Notes under the pieces: generated by a model
What the model was told of the DNA's origin: nothing
Database searches by the model: none
The model's input: the letters and a program-made list of their open reading frames with translations, nothing else
DNA from: JABCPE02 sp963520375
GTDB taxonomy: Bacteria; Bacteroidota; Bacteroidia; Flavobacteriales; Weeksellaceae
Assembly (NCBI GenBank): GCA_963520375.1
Contig: CAUQQF010000001.1
Span: forward strand, 91,507 to 155,506
Length of the DNA stretch: 64,000 nucleotides
Direction: 5' to 3'
Translations under genes and position numbers: made by a program
Shown here: positions 48,512 to 57,409 of the stretch, in pieces
Numbering within the stretch: the stretch's first letter is position 1
Layout of the letters: each line of letters starts with the position of its first letter

Positions 48512-49537
48512 CTATTTTACTTTTATTTCGTAAATCTTATCCCAGTTTTTCCCTGTAATCAGCATATTATCTCCCTTAAACGCTATTCCATTCAGCACAT
48601 CATCAGCATCAGTAGAGTGTTTTTTATTAATCTCTGTCAAATCTATTTTGCCTACTACTTCGCCATTTTCTGGGTTTATTTTTAGGATATATGGTCGCTG
48701 CCAGATGTTTGCATAGATAAATCCATCGTGATATTCCAGCTCATTGATTTTTTCATAAATCTCTGATGGCCCTGCTACGGAAATAGTTTTCACTATTTTC
48801 TGAAGATTGTCAGGAGATATGAAGTAGATATTCTTTGTCCCATCAGAAAGAATGAGATTTTTCCCATCATAGGTCAGCCCCCAGCCCTCTGTCAGTCTGC
48901 TAGGGTAGTTGAATTCTGATAGTTTTTTAAGGGTATTTTTATCATAAACAAAGCCCTTTCTGTGCTGCCAAGTAAGCTGGTATATTTTATCACCTACTAT
49001 GGTGCTTCCCTCCCCAAAATACTCATCATCCAGCTTGGTTTCCGCTATATTGGTCGTAGAGCCAAGTATATATTTTATCACCTTAGATTCTCCTGTCTGC
49101 CCATTACTTCCGTAGATGGTATTCCCCTCCAGCTGGAATCCCTGAACGAAGTTTTCTGCATTGTGTGGATATTCTGCTACTACCTCATAAGTCAGCTCTT
49201 TTTCAGGAGTTTTTGAAAGCACATTGATAACTGCATCTATGGATAGATTTTCCCCTGATTTAGTTCTCACATTGATAGTCACGGCATTGTCCCCCAAGGT
49301 AAAAAACGCTGGGTCTATCTTCAAAATCGCTGTTTCCTTGTCTCCAAAACTTATGCTTATACTCTCCGCATTATCAGTAACTTCCTTTGGGAAAGTAATC
49401 ATATCTCCGAAGTGGTACCCTTTGGTCTCCATAGCCAGATTGTACTCATTCATACTATCTAAAATCATCTTATCTTTGCTGCAAGAAGCCAATAATACCA
49501 ACGCCAAAACGCCCTTAAAAATACTTTTTTTCATCAT
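48512..49537 (-). CDS. Glutaminyl-peptide cyclotransferase lipoprotein
   Basis: 341 residues with lipobox LASC (Cys19). After an Ig-like N-terminal domain (about 25-115) the rest is a five-bladed propeller-like glutamine cyclotransferase: VQGFQLEGNTIYGSNGQTGES (in parts), EGSTIVGDKIYQLTWQHRKGFVYD (in parts), LTEGWGLTYDGKNLILSDGT (in parts), NELEYHDGFIYANIW. Family members cyclise N-terminal Gln to pyroglutamate on exported proteins, common in Bacteroidota. It faces the periplasm as a lipoprotein. A -7 element TAAATTTG lies at 49563-49570. Confidence 0.88.
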   Translation of the reverse strand: MMKKSIFKGVLALVLLASCSKDKMILDSMNEYNLAMETKGYHFGDMITFPKEVTDNAESISISFGDKETAILKIDPAFFTLGDNAVTINVRTKSGENLSIDAVINVLSKTPEKELTYEVVAEYPHNAENFVQGFQLEGNTIYGSNGQTGESKVIKYILGSTTNIAETKLDDEYFGEGSTIVGDKIYQLTWQHRKGFVYDKNTLKKLSEFNYPSRLTEGWGLTYDGKNLILSDGTKNIYFISPDNLQKIVKTISVAGPSEIYEKINELEYHDGFIYANIWQRPYILKINPENGEVVGKIDLTEINKKHSTDADDVLNGIAFKGDNMLITGKNWDKIYEIKVK

Positions 49538-49562
49538 TTGAAAAGTTTATCTAAAAATCGCC

Positions 49563-49570
49563 CAAATTTA
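49563..49570 (-). promoter_or_regulatory. -7 element TAAATTTG upstream of the glutaminyl cyclase gene
   Basis: An exact TAnnTTTG match on the minus strand, 26 bp upstream of the ATG at 49537. Confidence 0.42.
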
Positions 49571-49663
49571 AGGATTTTTTGAGTTTAGAAAAAATTTAAT
49601 TTACATTTCCGCTAACACCCTTATTCACAATCTCTTATCCAAACCACTTTCAGAAAAAACTAA

Positions 49664-49686
49664 AAATCCCTCTTTTGGAGGGATTT
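49664..49686 (-). terminator. Probable terminator after purC
   Basis: A 9-bp stem (AAATCCCTC/GAGGGATTT) with a TTTTG loop, directly after the purC stop in the minus direction. Confidence 0.7.
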
Positions 49687-49688
49687 CT

Positions 49689-50411
49689 TTATTTATTCAG
49701 CACCTTTTTCAGGCGGTTATAGATTTCTTCGTAAGCTTCGGTCACCTCGCCCAAATCTCTTCGGAAACGGTCTTTGTCCAGCTTTTTCATGGTATCTTTA
49801 TCCCAAAGGCGGCAGGTGTCTGGTGAAATCTCATCCGCCAAGATGATTTCACCATTTGGTGTTTTACCCAGTTCTATTTTGAAATCAACCAAAATGATGT
49901 TCATTTTATCAAATAAATCGATCAGTATTTCATTAATTCTGGCTGTCAGTGCATACATTTTGTCAAGTTCCTCTCTCGTCGCCGCACCCAAAAATATCGC
50001 ATGATAGTCGTTTATCAGCGGATCTCCCAGCGCATCATCTTTATAACAGATGTCAAAAATGGTAATCGGTGATTTTGTGCCTTCTTCCACGCCCAAACGC
50101 TGAGCCATACTTCCCGCTACATAGTTTCTCACAATCACTTCCAAAGGAATGATACTCACCTTTTTAACCAGCTGTTCGCGGTCATCTATCTGCTTGATGA
50201 AATGAGTAGGAATTCCCCTTTCATTCAGGTATTCAAAGATAAGCGTAGTGATGGCGTTATTCATCTGTCCTTTTTTGTCCACTTGTCCTTTTTTCTGGGC
50301 ATTGAACGCCGTGGCATCATCTTTAAATCTCACAACCACCTCATCAGGCTTTTCTGTGGCGAATATTTGTTTGGCTTTTCCTTCGTAGAGCATTTCTTTT
50401 TTTAAGTCCAT
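49689..50411 (-). CDS. purC: Phosphoribosylaminoimidazole-succinocarboxamide synthase
   Basis: 240 residues, the usual single-domain length. YEGKAKQIFATE (9-20), the FKDDATAFNAQKKGQ segment, IPLEVIVRNYVAGS (about 92-105) and LADEISPDTCRLWD (about 195-208) are the SAICAR synthetase signatures. It ligates aspartate to CAIR in purine biosynthesis. Isolated from other pur genes here. Confidence 0.97.
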   Translation of the reverse strand: MDLKKEMLYEGKAKQIFATEKPDEVVVRFKDDATAFNAQKKGQVDKKGQMNNAITTLIFEYLNERGIPTHFIKQIDDREQLVKKVSIIPLEVIVRNYVAGSMAQRLGVEEGTKSPITIFDICYKDDALGDPLINDYHAIFLGAATREELDKMYALTARINEILIDLFDKMNIILVDFKIELGKTPNGEIILADEISPDTCRLWDKDTMKKLDKDRFRRDLGEVTEAYEEIYNRLKKVLNK

Positions 50412-50477
50412 TTTTATTAATTTTTTTGAGTTGCTAAGTTAATTTTTATTTCCTTTAATTCCAAACGATTTAAAACT

Positions 50478-50523
50478 GAAAAAAGCCCTTTCCAAACAAC
50501 ATTTGTCTAAAAAAGGGCTTTTC
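50478..50523 (-). terminator. Terminator-like hairpin of the gene at 50535
   Basis: A 12-bp stem with GCCCTTT/AAAGGGC core and an A-rich then T-rich flank, about 20-nt loop, 12 bp after the gene's stop in the minus direction. Confidence 0.7.
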
Positions 50524-50534
50524 ATCATCATATG

Positions 50535-51926
50535 TTAATCCAAATTTTCTATAAGTGTGCGCAGATTTTTCAAATCTTTTTTGGATAATGAAGGGCGGAG
50601 TTTCTCTATCTCCAAGATACTTCTTCGCAGAGCATCCAGCGTGCCGTCATAGTAGACATTATCCACCTTTGGATAAAGGTATAAATCACATGTCTGACCC
50701 ATGAAATGCAGCAATTGTTTTTGTAATTCCTCGTTTTCAAAAACAGAAACCTGTCCATAGATATCGCTGCAGAACTGCGGAATGGCTTGTTTTAGGTTTT
50801 CGGATTTCAAGGCACCATCAAGAGCCAAATTCGGTTTTTTCTCCATATGCATGGTCTTGTAGGCTGAGTTGTATTTAGGGAATTCTGTGTCTTCTGGTTC
50901 TGCTACATCATCCCTCACCTCAACTACATCATCTCTCTTCGGTGCTTTTTCAGGGTCAAACGCTTCCACTTCTTTCACATATTCCTTAAAGAATTTTACC
51001 ATTTTTTTATACTCTTCCTTACTTATATGTTTGGTTTTCAAATGGTTTTTTAGGATTGATTTATAATTTAATTTCAGAAGTGCTATAGTTTTTTTTCTGC
51101 CCTCTCCCGATGTATAGTCTTCTTCATTGGAACGAAAAGCTGTAATCTGATGAAAAAGATAGTCATTATCTAAACCATTATTTTTATATGCATTCGTATT
51201 ATACACATCCAGCAAAGGATCAACAGCATAGCCTTCTTCTGATGCATCAATCGCTGAACAATCATGTTCTTCTTCTCCTCTTGCTGTTGCTTCTGCTTTT
51301 TTCTCTCTTTCAACAAAACCTTTTTCTATCTGCTGGGTATCCAAAGTCATAGATAAATTCAAAGGTTCGTTTTTGGTTAGATTAATGATAATCTTATCAT
51401 TTCCCTCTTCAATAGCTGCAGAAAGTATCAGACCTTTTTTGGTATTTCCGCTGAATACTTTACTAAAATTGTCATAACTGCTGGTTTCATCCACACAGAC
51501 CTCCATGACAGCTTTCCCTTTTCCTACCAAAGCTCCCTCGTAGTAGTTACAAGAAACTCCTCCTACTTTTCCTTTTTTATTTGTTTTGGTAAAATCAGCC
51601 TTAATGCTTACATCTTCCATACCTAGAGGACTCATTGCTATGGTTCTATCCACCGCATCTATCATTGCCCAGAAAGGAGATTTTTTACCAAAAAGCATAT
51701 AGTAACTACCGATACTATTTTCCTCTTTAGGATTGATTCTCAAAAGACCATATGATGAGGAATGATAATACTCCAAAGCGCCCAATTCATCGAGAATCCT
51801 TCTAGCTTTTTTACCATTGGTCACTTCCTGTTCGTAGACTAGTTTTCTATCAAATTTCACGGTTTCCATCTGCCCAAAAGCAAGCGAAACCACGAATAAA
51901 CCGAATGTAAAAAATAGTTTTTTCAT
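50535..51926 (-). CDS. Secreted protein of unknown function
   Basis: 463 residues with a signal peptide (1-19, ending LAFGQ). The mature protein is hydrophilic, with many Lys/Asp/Glu, and has several isolated Cys (VGGVSCNYYEG, MEVCVDET, HDCSAID, QFCSDIY, QTCDLYLY) that may form disulfides in the periplasm. A short charged repeat-like stretch RDDVVEVRDDVAEPEDTE is seen near 325. No enzyme motif. It is monocistronic, with its own terminator, and 104 bp from the tandem paralogues on the same strand. Function unknown. Confidence 0.7.
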   Translation of the reverse strand: MKKLFFTFGLFVVSLAFGQMETVKFDRKLVYEQEVTNGKKARRILDELGALEYYHSSSYGLLRINPKEENSIGSYYMLFGKKSPFWAMIDAVDRTIAMSPLGMEDVSIKADFTKTNKKGKVGGVSCNYYEGALVGKGKAVMEVCVDETSSYDNFSKVFSGNTKKGLILSAAIEEGNDKIIINLTKNEPLNLSMTLDTQQIEKGFVEREKKAEATARGEEEHDCSAIDASEEGYAVDPLLDVYNTNAYKNNGLDNDYLFHQITAFRSNEEDYTSGEGRKKTIALLKLNYKSILKNHLKTKHISKEEYKKMVKFFKEYVKEVEAFDPEKAPKRDDVVEVRDDVAEPEDTEFPKYNSAYKTMHMEKKPNLALDGALKSENLKQAIPQFCSDIYGQVSVFENEELQKQLLHFMGQTCDLYLYPKVDNVYYDGTLDALRRSILEIEKLRPSLSKKDLKNLRTLIENLD

Positions 51927-52030
51927 AATATTTTATTTTAATCTGTTTCCTTAAAAAAATTATTCAACTAAATTAAGTTTTTTTCAGAAACGAATAAAAT
52001 ATTTTTTCGTTTTTCTAACAAAAATCATAC

Positions 52031-52969
52031 TTATTCCCTCGGTAAAATAGGTTTTCCTTTTATATCCAAAACAAAGTGCTGACCGCTTTTGTCCGTTGCT
52101 AAGAAATATATAGTAGCTTTGTTTCTATTTTCTATTTTTCTATCATCTATTTCTTCCGATGAAGTATAAATTATTCTATAGATTTTATACTTTTCCTGCG
52201 GTTTTATCAGCCATTCTTGCGTAACTAAATCTACCACACCTGATTTTTTAATTTTTTTGATATTTTCATTATCCTTTTGAGCACTATATCCTAAAACTCC
52301 ACTATATACTTCTTGTAGTAATTCTCCATAAAGTTTCTTTTTCCCCGATATAGTCACCAAACCTCTTTTTCCCTCTAAATCTTCTACATAGAAAACATTC
52401 TCTCCTGTCTCTCTATCTTTATAATAAATATCTAATATTTCTTTAAAATGAAAACCTTCCTTCTCCTCTCCTTTTTGGTTAATAAGTACATTAGTTTTAT
52501 CTTTTTTAATAATTATGATATAATATTCTCCTTTATACAATATTGGCTTTGATATATATTCATAATCCTTATTATAGGCTGTCATTCTTCCTTGTTCATC
52601 TACTTGAAAACCAAGTTCATCTGTTTTTTTAACATCAAACCATTCTGGAATAGAACAAGCTATTACAAGTGGCAAAATATCATAATTTGTATTAATCACC
52701 ATTCCATAGTTCCACTTCCCTATATTTATATCAGCCATAAATTCAGGATTAAAAGTGCTTGGTATTCTCATCACAAAATCTGTAAGGATTTTTCTGGATT
52801 TCACATCCATCAGCGCCCATTTCTTGCCGTCTTTAGAATATGGAACTAGATCTGTAGGTTTGTAACCTTTTATTTTATCTATAATATATTTTTGCACTAT
52901 CTCTTCTTCGCTCTGTGCAAAGCCCCATACACCTATGGAAAGCATCACAGCTAATAAAATTCTTTTCAT
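52031..52969 (-). CDS. Secreted paralogous protein, copy A
   Basis: 312 residues with a signal peptide (1-19, ending WGFAQ). Shares with the next gene upstream (53066-54016) a strongly conserved first 65 residues (E-I-V-Q-K-Y-I-x-D-K-I-K-G-Y-K-P-T-D-L-V-P) and a conserved C-terminal third (K-S-G-V-V-D-L-V-T-Q-E-W-L-I-K-P-Q-E-K-Y). The middle is more divergent. The pattern of short G-x-K-G-L-V-x-I units suggests WG-like beta repeats. The two copies appear to be a tandem duplication including their upstream regions. Function unknown. Confidence 0.7.
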   Translation of the reverse strand: MKRILLAVMLSIGVWGFAQSEEEIVQKYIIDKIKGYKPTDLVPYSKDGKKWALMDVKSRKILTDFVMRIPSTFNPEFMADINIGKWNYGMVINTNYDILPLVIACSIPEWFDVKKTDELGFQVDEQGRMTAYNKDYEYISKPILYKGEYYIIIIKKDKTNVLINQKGEEKEGFHFKEILDIYYKDRETGENVFYVEDLEGKRGLVTISGKKKLYGELLQEVYSGVLGYSAQKDNENIKKIKKSGVVDLVTQEWLIKPQEKYKIYRIIYTSSEEIDDRKIENRNKATIYFLATDKSGQHFVLDIKGKPILPRE

Positions 52970-53032
52970 TTTCTTTTATTTTTGTGTGCAATTTACGGAT
53001 TTTTTGTAGTTTCTCTATCAATTTTAAAGCAT

Positions 53033-53063
53033 AAAAAAACACCTTTTAGAAAGGTGTTTTTTT
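53033..53063 (-). terminator. Intrinsic terminator of paralogue copy B
   Basis: A 14-bp stem (AAAAAAACACCTTT/AAAGGTGTTTTTTT) with a TAG loop, directly after the copy B stop in the minus direction. Confidence 0.88.
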
Positions 53064-53065
53064 GG

Positions 53066-54016
53066 TTAATTTTTCGGTAAAATAGGATTTCCTTTTATAT
53101 CTAAAACAAAACGCTGACCACTTTGGTCGGTTGCTAAGAAATATATAGTGGCTTTGTTTCTGTCTGTTTCATCATATTTTTTTAATTTTTCTGATGAAGT
53201 ATAGATTATATCGTATATTTTATACTTCTCCTGCGGTTTTATCAGCCATTCTTGTGTAACCAAATCTACCACGCCTGATTTTTTAATTTCATGAGAATAA
53301 TCATTATCTTTCTGAACAACATACCCTAAAACAATATTGTATTTAGTAAAATTATTCATTAGTTCACCATAAAGTTTTTTCTTTCCTAATATGGTTATTA
53401 AACCCTTTTTACCATCAAAATCCTCCACATTAAAAACATCTTCTCCGCTTTCTTTATCTTTATAACCAATATTTGATATTTCTTTGAAATAAAACCCTTT
53501 CTGTTCTTCTCCTTTTTCGTTAATGAGTGTCCAGCTGTTATCCTTTTTAGAAACTACGGCATAATATACACCTTTATGTGATACTATACCTAGTATGTAT
53601 TTATATTTAGGATTATTAGCAGTTTTTTTTCCTGTTTCATCCATTTGAAAAGCAGGTTTATTTATTTTTTCATATTTCCTATACCCTATTTCTGGTGGCA
53701 AAGTTTCCCTTCTTGACTCTAGCTCCATCGTATAATCTGAAGTGACACTTCCTATTATATACCTTTTAACATACATACTGATAGATAATTTTGGTTTAAA
53801 AGTACTTGCCCAATTCAACACATAATCTGTAAGTACTTTTCTAGATTTCACATCCATCAGTGCCCAATCCTCACCATCTTTGGAGTATGGAACTAGGTCT
53901 GTAGGTTTGTAACCTTTTATTTTATCTACAATATACTTTTGTACTATTTCTTTATCACTCTGTGCAAACCCCAATGCACCTATACCAAGTATCATGGCTA
54001 ATAAAATTCTTTTCAT
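53066..54016 (-). CDS. Secreted paralogous protein, copy B
   Basis: 316 residues, same architecture as copy A: signal peptide (…LGFAQ), conserved N-terminal domain, variable middle and conserved C-terminal third. The upstream regions also match: both have TGTAAATTGCACAC-like sequence 25-40 bp before the ATG. This supports duplication of the whole gene with its promoter. A terminator separates the two, so each copy is transcribed on its own. Function unknown. Confidence 0.7.
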   Translation of the reverse strand: MKRILLAMILGIGALGFAQSDKEIVQKYIVDKIKGYKPTDLVPYSKDGEDWALMDVKSRKVLTDYVLNWASTFKPKLSISMYVKRYIIGSVTSDYTMELESRRETLPPEIGYRKYEKINKPAFQMDETGKKTANNPKYKYILGIVSHKGVYYAVVSKKDNSWTLINEKGEEQKGFYFKEISNIGYKDKESGEDVFNVEDFDGKKGLITILGKKKLYGELMNNFTKYNIVLGYVVQKDNDYSHEIKKSGVVDLVTQEWLIKPQEKYKIYDIIYTSSEKLKKYDETDRNKATIYFLATDQSGQRFVLDIKGNPILPKN

Positions 54017-54101
54017 TTCTTATTCTTTTATTTTCATGTGCAATTTACAGATTTTTTTAATTTGGTTTTAAGAAACTTCTTTGTTTTATAATAAACAAGG
54101 A

Positions 54102-54121
54102 ACTTTTGAAATTTCAAAAGT
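54102..54121. repeat. Perfect 20-bp palindrome
   Basis: ACTTTTGAAATTTCAAAAGT is self-complementary end to end. It lies 25 bp downstream of the zinc-ribbon gene (minus). The following bases on the minus strand (TTCCTTGTTT) are only modestly T-rich, so it may be a weak terminator or an operator-like site. Confidence 0.6.
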
Positions 54122-54145
54122 CCCTAAGCAATAGTTTAACTATTT

Positions 54146-54421
54146 TTATTTATTGGATTTCCGAGAGTTATCCTCTTTTGTGATGTAGATACCATCATCC
54201 AAAGCCGTTTGTATAAACTCATAACCACAATAAGCACAGTGAGTTACACCATCTCGTTTGGTTCGTCCTGCGCCACAGTTTGGGCAGTCCTGCGTATCAA
54301 TCTCAGCAGTGTCTTTCAGCTGGAAAAAATCATCTCCGTATTTTTTCTGAGCCTGAGACCTTTGTTTCATTCGTTCCAGAAAAGACATTGCTTTTCCAGA
54401 AGATTTATTTTCGTCCTCCAT
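54146..54421 (-). CDS. Small zinc-ribbon protein
   Basis: 91 residues. Two CxxC pairs, C46-P-N-C49 and C62-A-Y-C65, separated by 12 residues and followed by GYEF, form a rubredoxin-knuckle zinc ribbon. Flanks are charged (N-terminal KKYGDDFFQLKD, C-terminal KEDNSRKSNK). It lies 30 bp after the SPFH-domain gene on the same strand and is probably its co-expressed partner. No enzyme motif. Function unknown. Confidence 0.75.
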   Translation of the reverse strand: MEDENKSSGKAMSFLERMKQRSQAQKKYGDDFFQLKDTAEIDTQDCPNCGAGRTKRDGVTHCAYCGYEFIQTALDDGIYITKEDNSRKSNK

Positions 54422-54451
54422 TGGTTTGGTTTAATGTTTAAGAACTGATTA

Positions 54452-55426
54452 TCAAAGACTTGATAATATCTCTGCTTTCTTTTCCTTGTATTCGGTTTCA
54501 TCTATAAGCCCATTCTCAAAAAGCGTTTTTAGTTTTTGAAGTTTGGCCGTGGCATCATCTTGAACCGAATTTTGTGGCTGGTTTTGCTGTGTCTGCTGCT
54601 GCATCGCGCTTATCATAGCCCCCATCGCCATGCCCTCCTGTATTCCTGAACTTATATTACTGCGGTCATTCCCTATCGCAATCGCTGTATTAAATTTCTG
54701 GAAACGCTCCATATCGCCTATCATATTCATATTAGTCACCTTGTCATAGAACTCCGTAACCTCCTCTGGGAGAGTCGCAGAACTGACCATAAACTGAGTA
54801 ACTTCCACCCCAAAATCAGCAAAATAAGGCTCTATAAGAGGACGGATTTTTTCACTCAAAGCAGTCATATTTCCAGCCAAATCAAGAACCGAAAGCCCTG
54901 CATTAGAAAGCACCTCACCGAACTTCGGCGCAATGAAATCCCTCAACTGGTTTTCAAGCTCAAAGACCGTAAGCATAGGATAAGTTCCCGCATATTCTTT
55001 GAAAAACTTCGCTACATCCGTGATGCGCACATTATACGAACCAAAAGCCCTTACCCGAACCTGCCCAAACTGCGGATCTCTCATCAGAACAGGCGCCGGC
55101 GTCCCCCATTTCAGGTTTACAAACTGCTTGGTAGAGAAATAATATACATCAGCCTTGAATGGACTCTCAAAGCCGTACTTCCAGCCTTTAAGCTTGGAAA
55201 GAATCGGTATATTTTTAGTGGATAATTCGTGCGTTCCTGCTGGGAAAACATCCGCTGCCACACCTTCGTTTAGGAAAAGTGCTGTCTGGCTCTCGCGCAC
55301 GATAAGTTTTGCTCCGTTTTTTATTTCTTTATCTTGGTCTGGAACTTTCCACATTAGTAAATTTGGGTCTGGTTCCACCCATTCTATAATCTCTAAAAAC
55401 GGAAGTTTTGAATTTGTATCTGCCAT
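54452..55426 (-). CDS. SPFH-domain protein with C-terminal SHOCT domain (YdjI-like)
   Basis: 324 residues from the ATG at 55426; the longer frame to 55504 has an unlikely N-terminus and is rejected. An SPFH/Band 7-like domain occupies about 10-235: WKVPDQDKEIKNGAKLIVRESQTALFLNEG (in parts), VRAFGSYNVRITDVAKFF, ATLPEEVTEFYD. An Asn/Gln-rich linker (about 270-290) and a C-terminal SHOCT motif (LQKLKTLFENGLIDETEYKEKKAEIL in parts, about 295-324) follow. No membrane segment is visible. Co-transcribed with the zinc-ribbon gene. Homologues are called virion core protein-like, but no phage genes lie here. Confidence 0.83.
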   Translation of the reverse strand: MADTNSKLPFLEIIEWVEPDPNLLMWKVPDQDKEIKNGAKLIVRESQTALFLNEGVAADVFPAGTHELSTKNIPILSKLKGWKYGFESPFKADVYYFSTKQFVNLKWGTPAPVLMRDPQFGQVRVRAFGSYNVRITDVAKFFKEYAGTYPMLTVFELENQLRDFIAPKFGEVLSNAGLSVLDLAGNMTALSEKIRPLIEPYFADFGVEVTQFMVSSATLPEEVTEFYDKVTNMNMIGDMERFQKFNTAIAIGNDRSNISSGIQEGMAMGAMISAMQQQTQQNQPQNSVQDDATAKLQKLKTLFENGLIDETEYKEKKAEILSSL

Positions 55427-55529
55427 AACTTTATTTTTGTAGTGTAAAATTATGACATTATGATACTCCTGCCAAAAAAGAGCGTCTACAAAGTGTCTAC
55501 TCATTTTGTAATATTTTGATTTTCAACAC

Positions 55530-57401
55530 TTAAACAATATTTTGTAAAAAATCTTCCAAGTCTTTTTCCTTGTCCAAATTCAGTTTTTGTTTAATTCTGT
55601 ATTTGGTCATTCGGATACTTTTTGGCTCTACATTAAAGATGGTTGCAAGTTCTTTGGTGGACAATTTCAAATGAATATACGCACAATACCTAAGGTCAAG
55701 AGGCGTAAGCTTGTTATCCGACAGGGCGTTCAGCTTACTGAAAAACTCTGGGTGGATTTCCTGAAACTCCTTCACAGACTGGTCCAGCGCCTCCTCCATT
55801 CGCTTCTCTTGTTTTAGTATGGTGTCTATATTTACATCGGTTTCCTTGGCTTTTATACTCTCTCTGATTTCATCCAAAAGCTGATTTTTCCGCTCTATTT
55901 GGAGGGCATTTGCCAAGGCTTCCTTGTGCATTTGGTCATTTTTTAACCGAAGTAATTCCTGCTGTTCTTTTAGGCGGGCTTGCTCTTCTTGTTCCAATAG
56001 AATACGGAGTTTAGACTCTCTTTCCACTCTTATTTTTTGAATAGAGAGCAGACGGCGCTGTTTTTCTTTATGTAAAGCCTGAGCCTGAGCTTCCTGCTTT
56101 TCTTTTTGGAGGCGAAGTTCTTTTTCCGCCTGTAGTTTCATCCTATTAGCATAGTTTCTACGCACCAAAATCAGCAGAAATACAGCCATAATAGCCAAAC
56201 TGATGTAGAGATAATTTTGGATTCTCCTATTTTTTTCTCTCTCTTTTACTACTTCTATTTCAGATTTTATACGCTTGTTTTCGTATTGGGCTTCCAGCTT
56301 GTGGGTTTGTTCCTGCTGGTTTTGGTCGTATATTTTATCGTTGTATTGTTCTTTTTGTTTTTTGAAAAATAATGCCTTTTCAAAGTTATTATTATTTTGA
56401 TACAACTGAGAAAGCGCCTCCGAGATAGAAGCCAAAGTATGGTAATCTGGCGAGGACTGCTTCTCCATATCAGAATAGGCATCCACCAATAGTTTTTCAG
56501 CCTTGTTAAAATCCCCTTGACGAATGGCTAGCTGCGCCAAAAGCCCATCTGCATTGGCTTTCACTGATGAACTTGCATCTCGGTTCAGGGAAGTCTGCTT
56601 GGCTATTTCTGTGTATTTTCTTATGCTGTCCGCGCTTCCTTTGGTCTGATAGTAGTAGTCTGCAATGTTGATATTGGTAATGGCATAAGTCTCTGGACTC
56701 ACAAAATTAGGATGTTTATGATAAACTTCCGCTGATTTTTTGAGATAAATCAGTATACTATCCATATACTCTGGCTTCGGATTTTCTTTATACAGAAGCC
56801 CCATAGATGTAGACATAGCCGAATAGGCATTGGACAACAGGTTGTAATTTTTGGCTTTTTTAGCCGATTTTACAGCATCTATGGCGTATTTATAAGCCTG
56901 AGCCGTATGGTCAAGACTCGCGTGAGCCCCATAAAGAATGTAGTATATACGAGGTTTTAGCAGGTCTAAATTATGTTTCTGCGCCAAATCCAATGATTTC
57001 TGAGAAAACTCCACAGCCAAATCCCTTACTTCCAGATAGTTATAATAATATGCTTTGGTGTAATATCCATAGGCAAGGGCTTCAGGATGATTGATACTCT
57101 GCGCCTCTGCCATGGCTTTTTCTGTATAAATCTTCGCTGAATCCGAATTAGAAACCGAAAACTGGTACTTTACCATTTCCGAATAGACTTTGGGCAGTTC
57201 CTTTGCTGATTTCTGCCGAGCCTGTTTTTCGGCTGTTTTTATGGATTGGTATGCTTTATCAAACTGATGTCTTCCCCGCTGCATTTCGGCATTGGCAATA
57301 ATCTGGTCTATTTTTGAACCTTGACCAAACATAAACACCGAAAAAACACTAAAAATAAATACTATTTTTTTAGCCATGAATTTCATCTTCCTTTTCATCA
57401 T
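55530..57401 (-). CDS. Membrane TPR protein with C-terminal LuxR-type HTH (Bacteroidota regulator)
   Basis: 623 residues: signal peptide (ending FMFGQ), about six TPR-like repeats (about 35-375), one membrane span (about 397-413), a long Glu/Gln/Lys-rich coiled coil (about 414-545), and a helix-turn-helix at about 560-623 with LTPLDLRYCAYIHLKLSTKELATIF…RMTKYRIKQKLNL. The TPR part is periplasmic and the coiled coil plus HTH cytoplasmic, so the DNA-binding domain is held at the membrane. The architecture is common in Bacteroidota. Stop 9 bp from the SpmAB gene's end region. The target promoter is unknown. Confidence 0.88.
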   Translation of the reverse strand: MMKRKMKFMAKKIVFIFSVFSVFMFGQGSKIDQIIANAEMQRGRHQFDKAYQSIKTAEKQARQKSAKELPKVYSEMVKYQFSVSNSDSAKIYTEKAMAEAQSINHPEALAYGYYTKAYYYNYLEVRDLAVEFSQKSLDLAQKHNLDLLKPRIYYILYGAHASLDHTAQAYKYAIDAVKSAKKAKNYNLLSNAYSAMSTSMGLLYKENPKPEYMDSILIYLKKSAEVYHKHPNFVSPETYAITNINIADYYYQTKGSADSIRKYTEIAKQTSLNRDASSSVKANADGLLAQLAIRQGDFNKAEKLLVDAYSDMEKQSSPDYHTLASISEALSQLYQNNNNFEKALFFKKQKEQYNDKIYDQNQQEQTHKLEAQYENKRIKSEIEVVKEREKNRRIQNYLYISLAIMAVFLLILVRRNYANRMKLQAEKELRLQKEKQEAQAQALHKEKQRRLLSIQKIRVERESKLRILLEQEEQARLKEQQELLRLKNDQMHKEALANALQIERKNQLLDEIRESIKAKETDVNIDTILKQEKRMEEALDQSVKEFQEIHPEFFSKLNALSDNKLTPLDLRYCAYIHLKLSTKELATIFNVEPKSIRMTKYRIKQKLNLDKEKDLEDFLQNIV

Positions 57402-57409
57402 TTTTCATT

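Noticed and set aside
54452..55426. Phage origin of the SPFH gene, suggested by the family nickname 'virion core protein'
   Set aside because: No other phage genes are nearby; the name is a legacy annotation.
55427..55504. Extension of the SPFH protein by 26 residues to 55504
   Set aside because: The extra N-terminus is unlike the family, and the ATG at 55426 gives the expected start MADTNSK.
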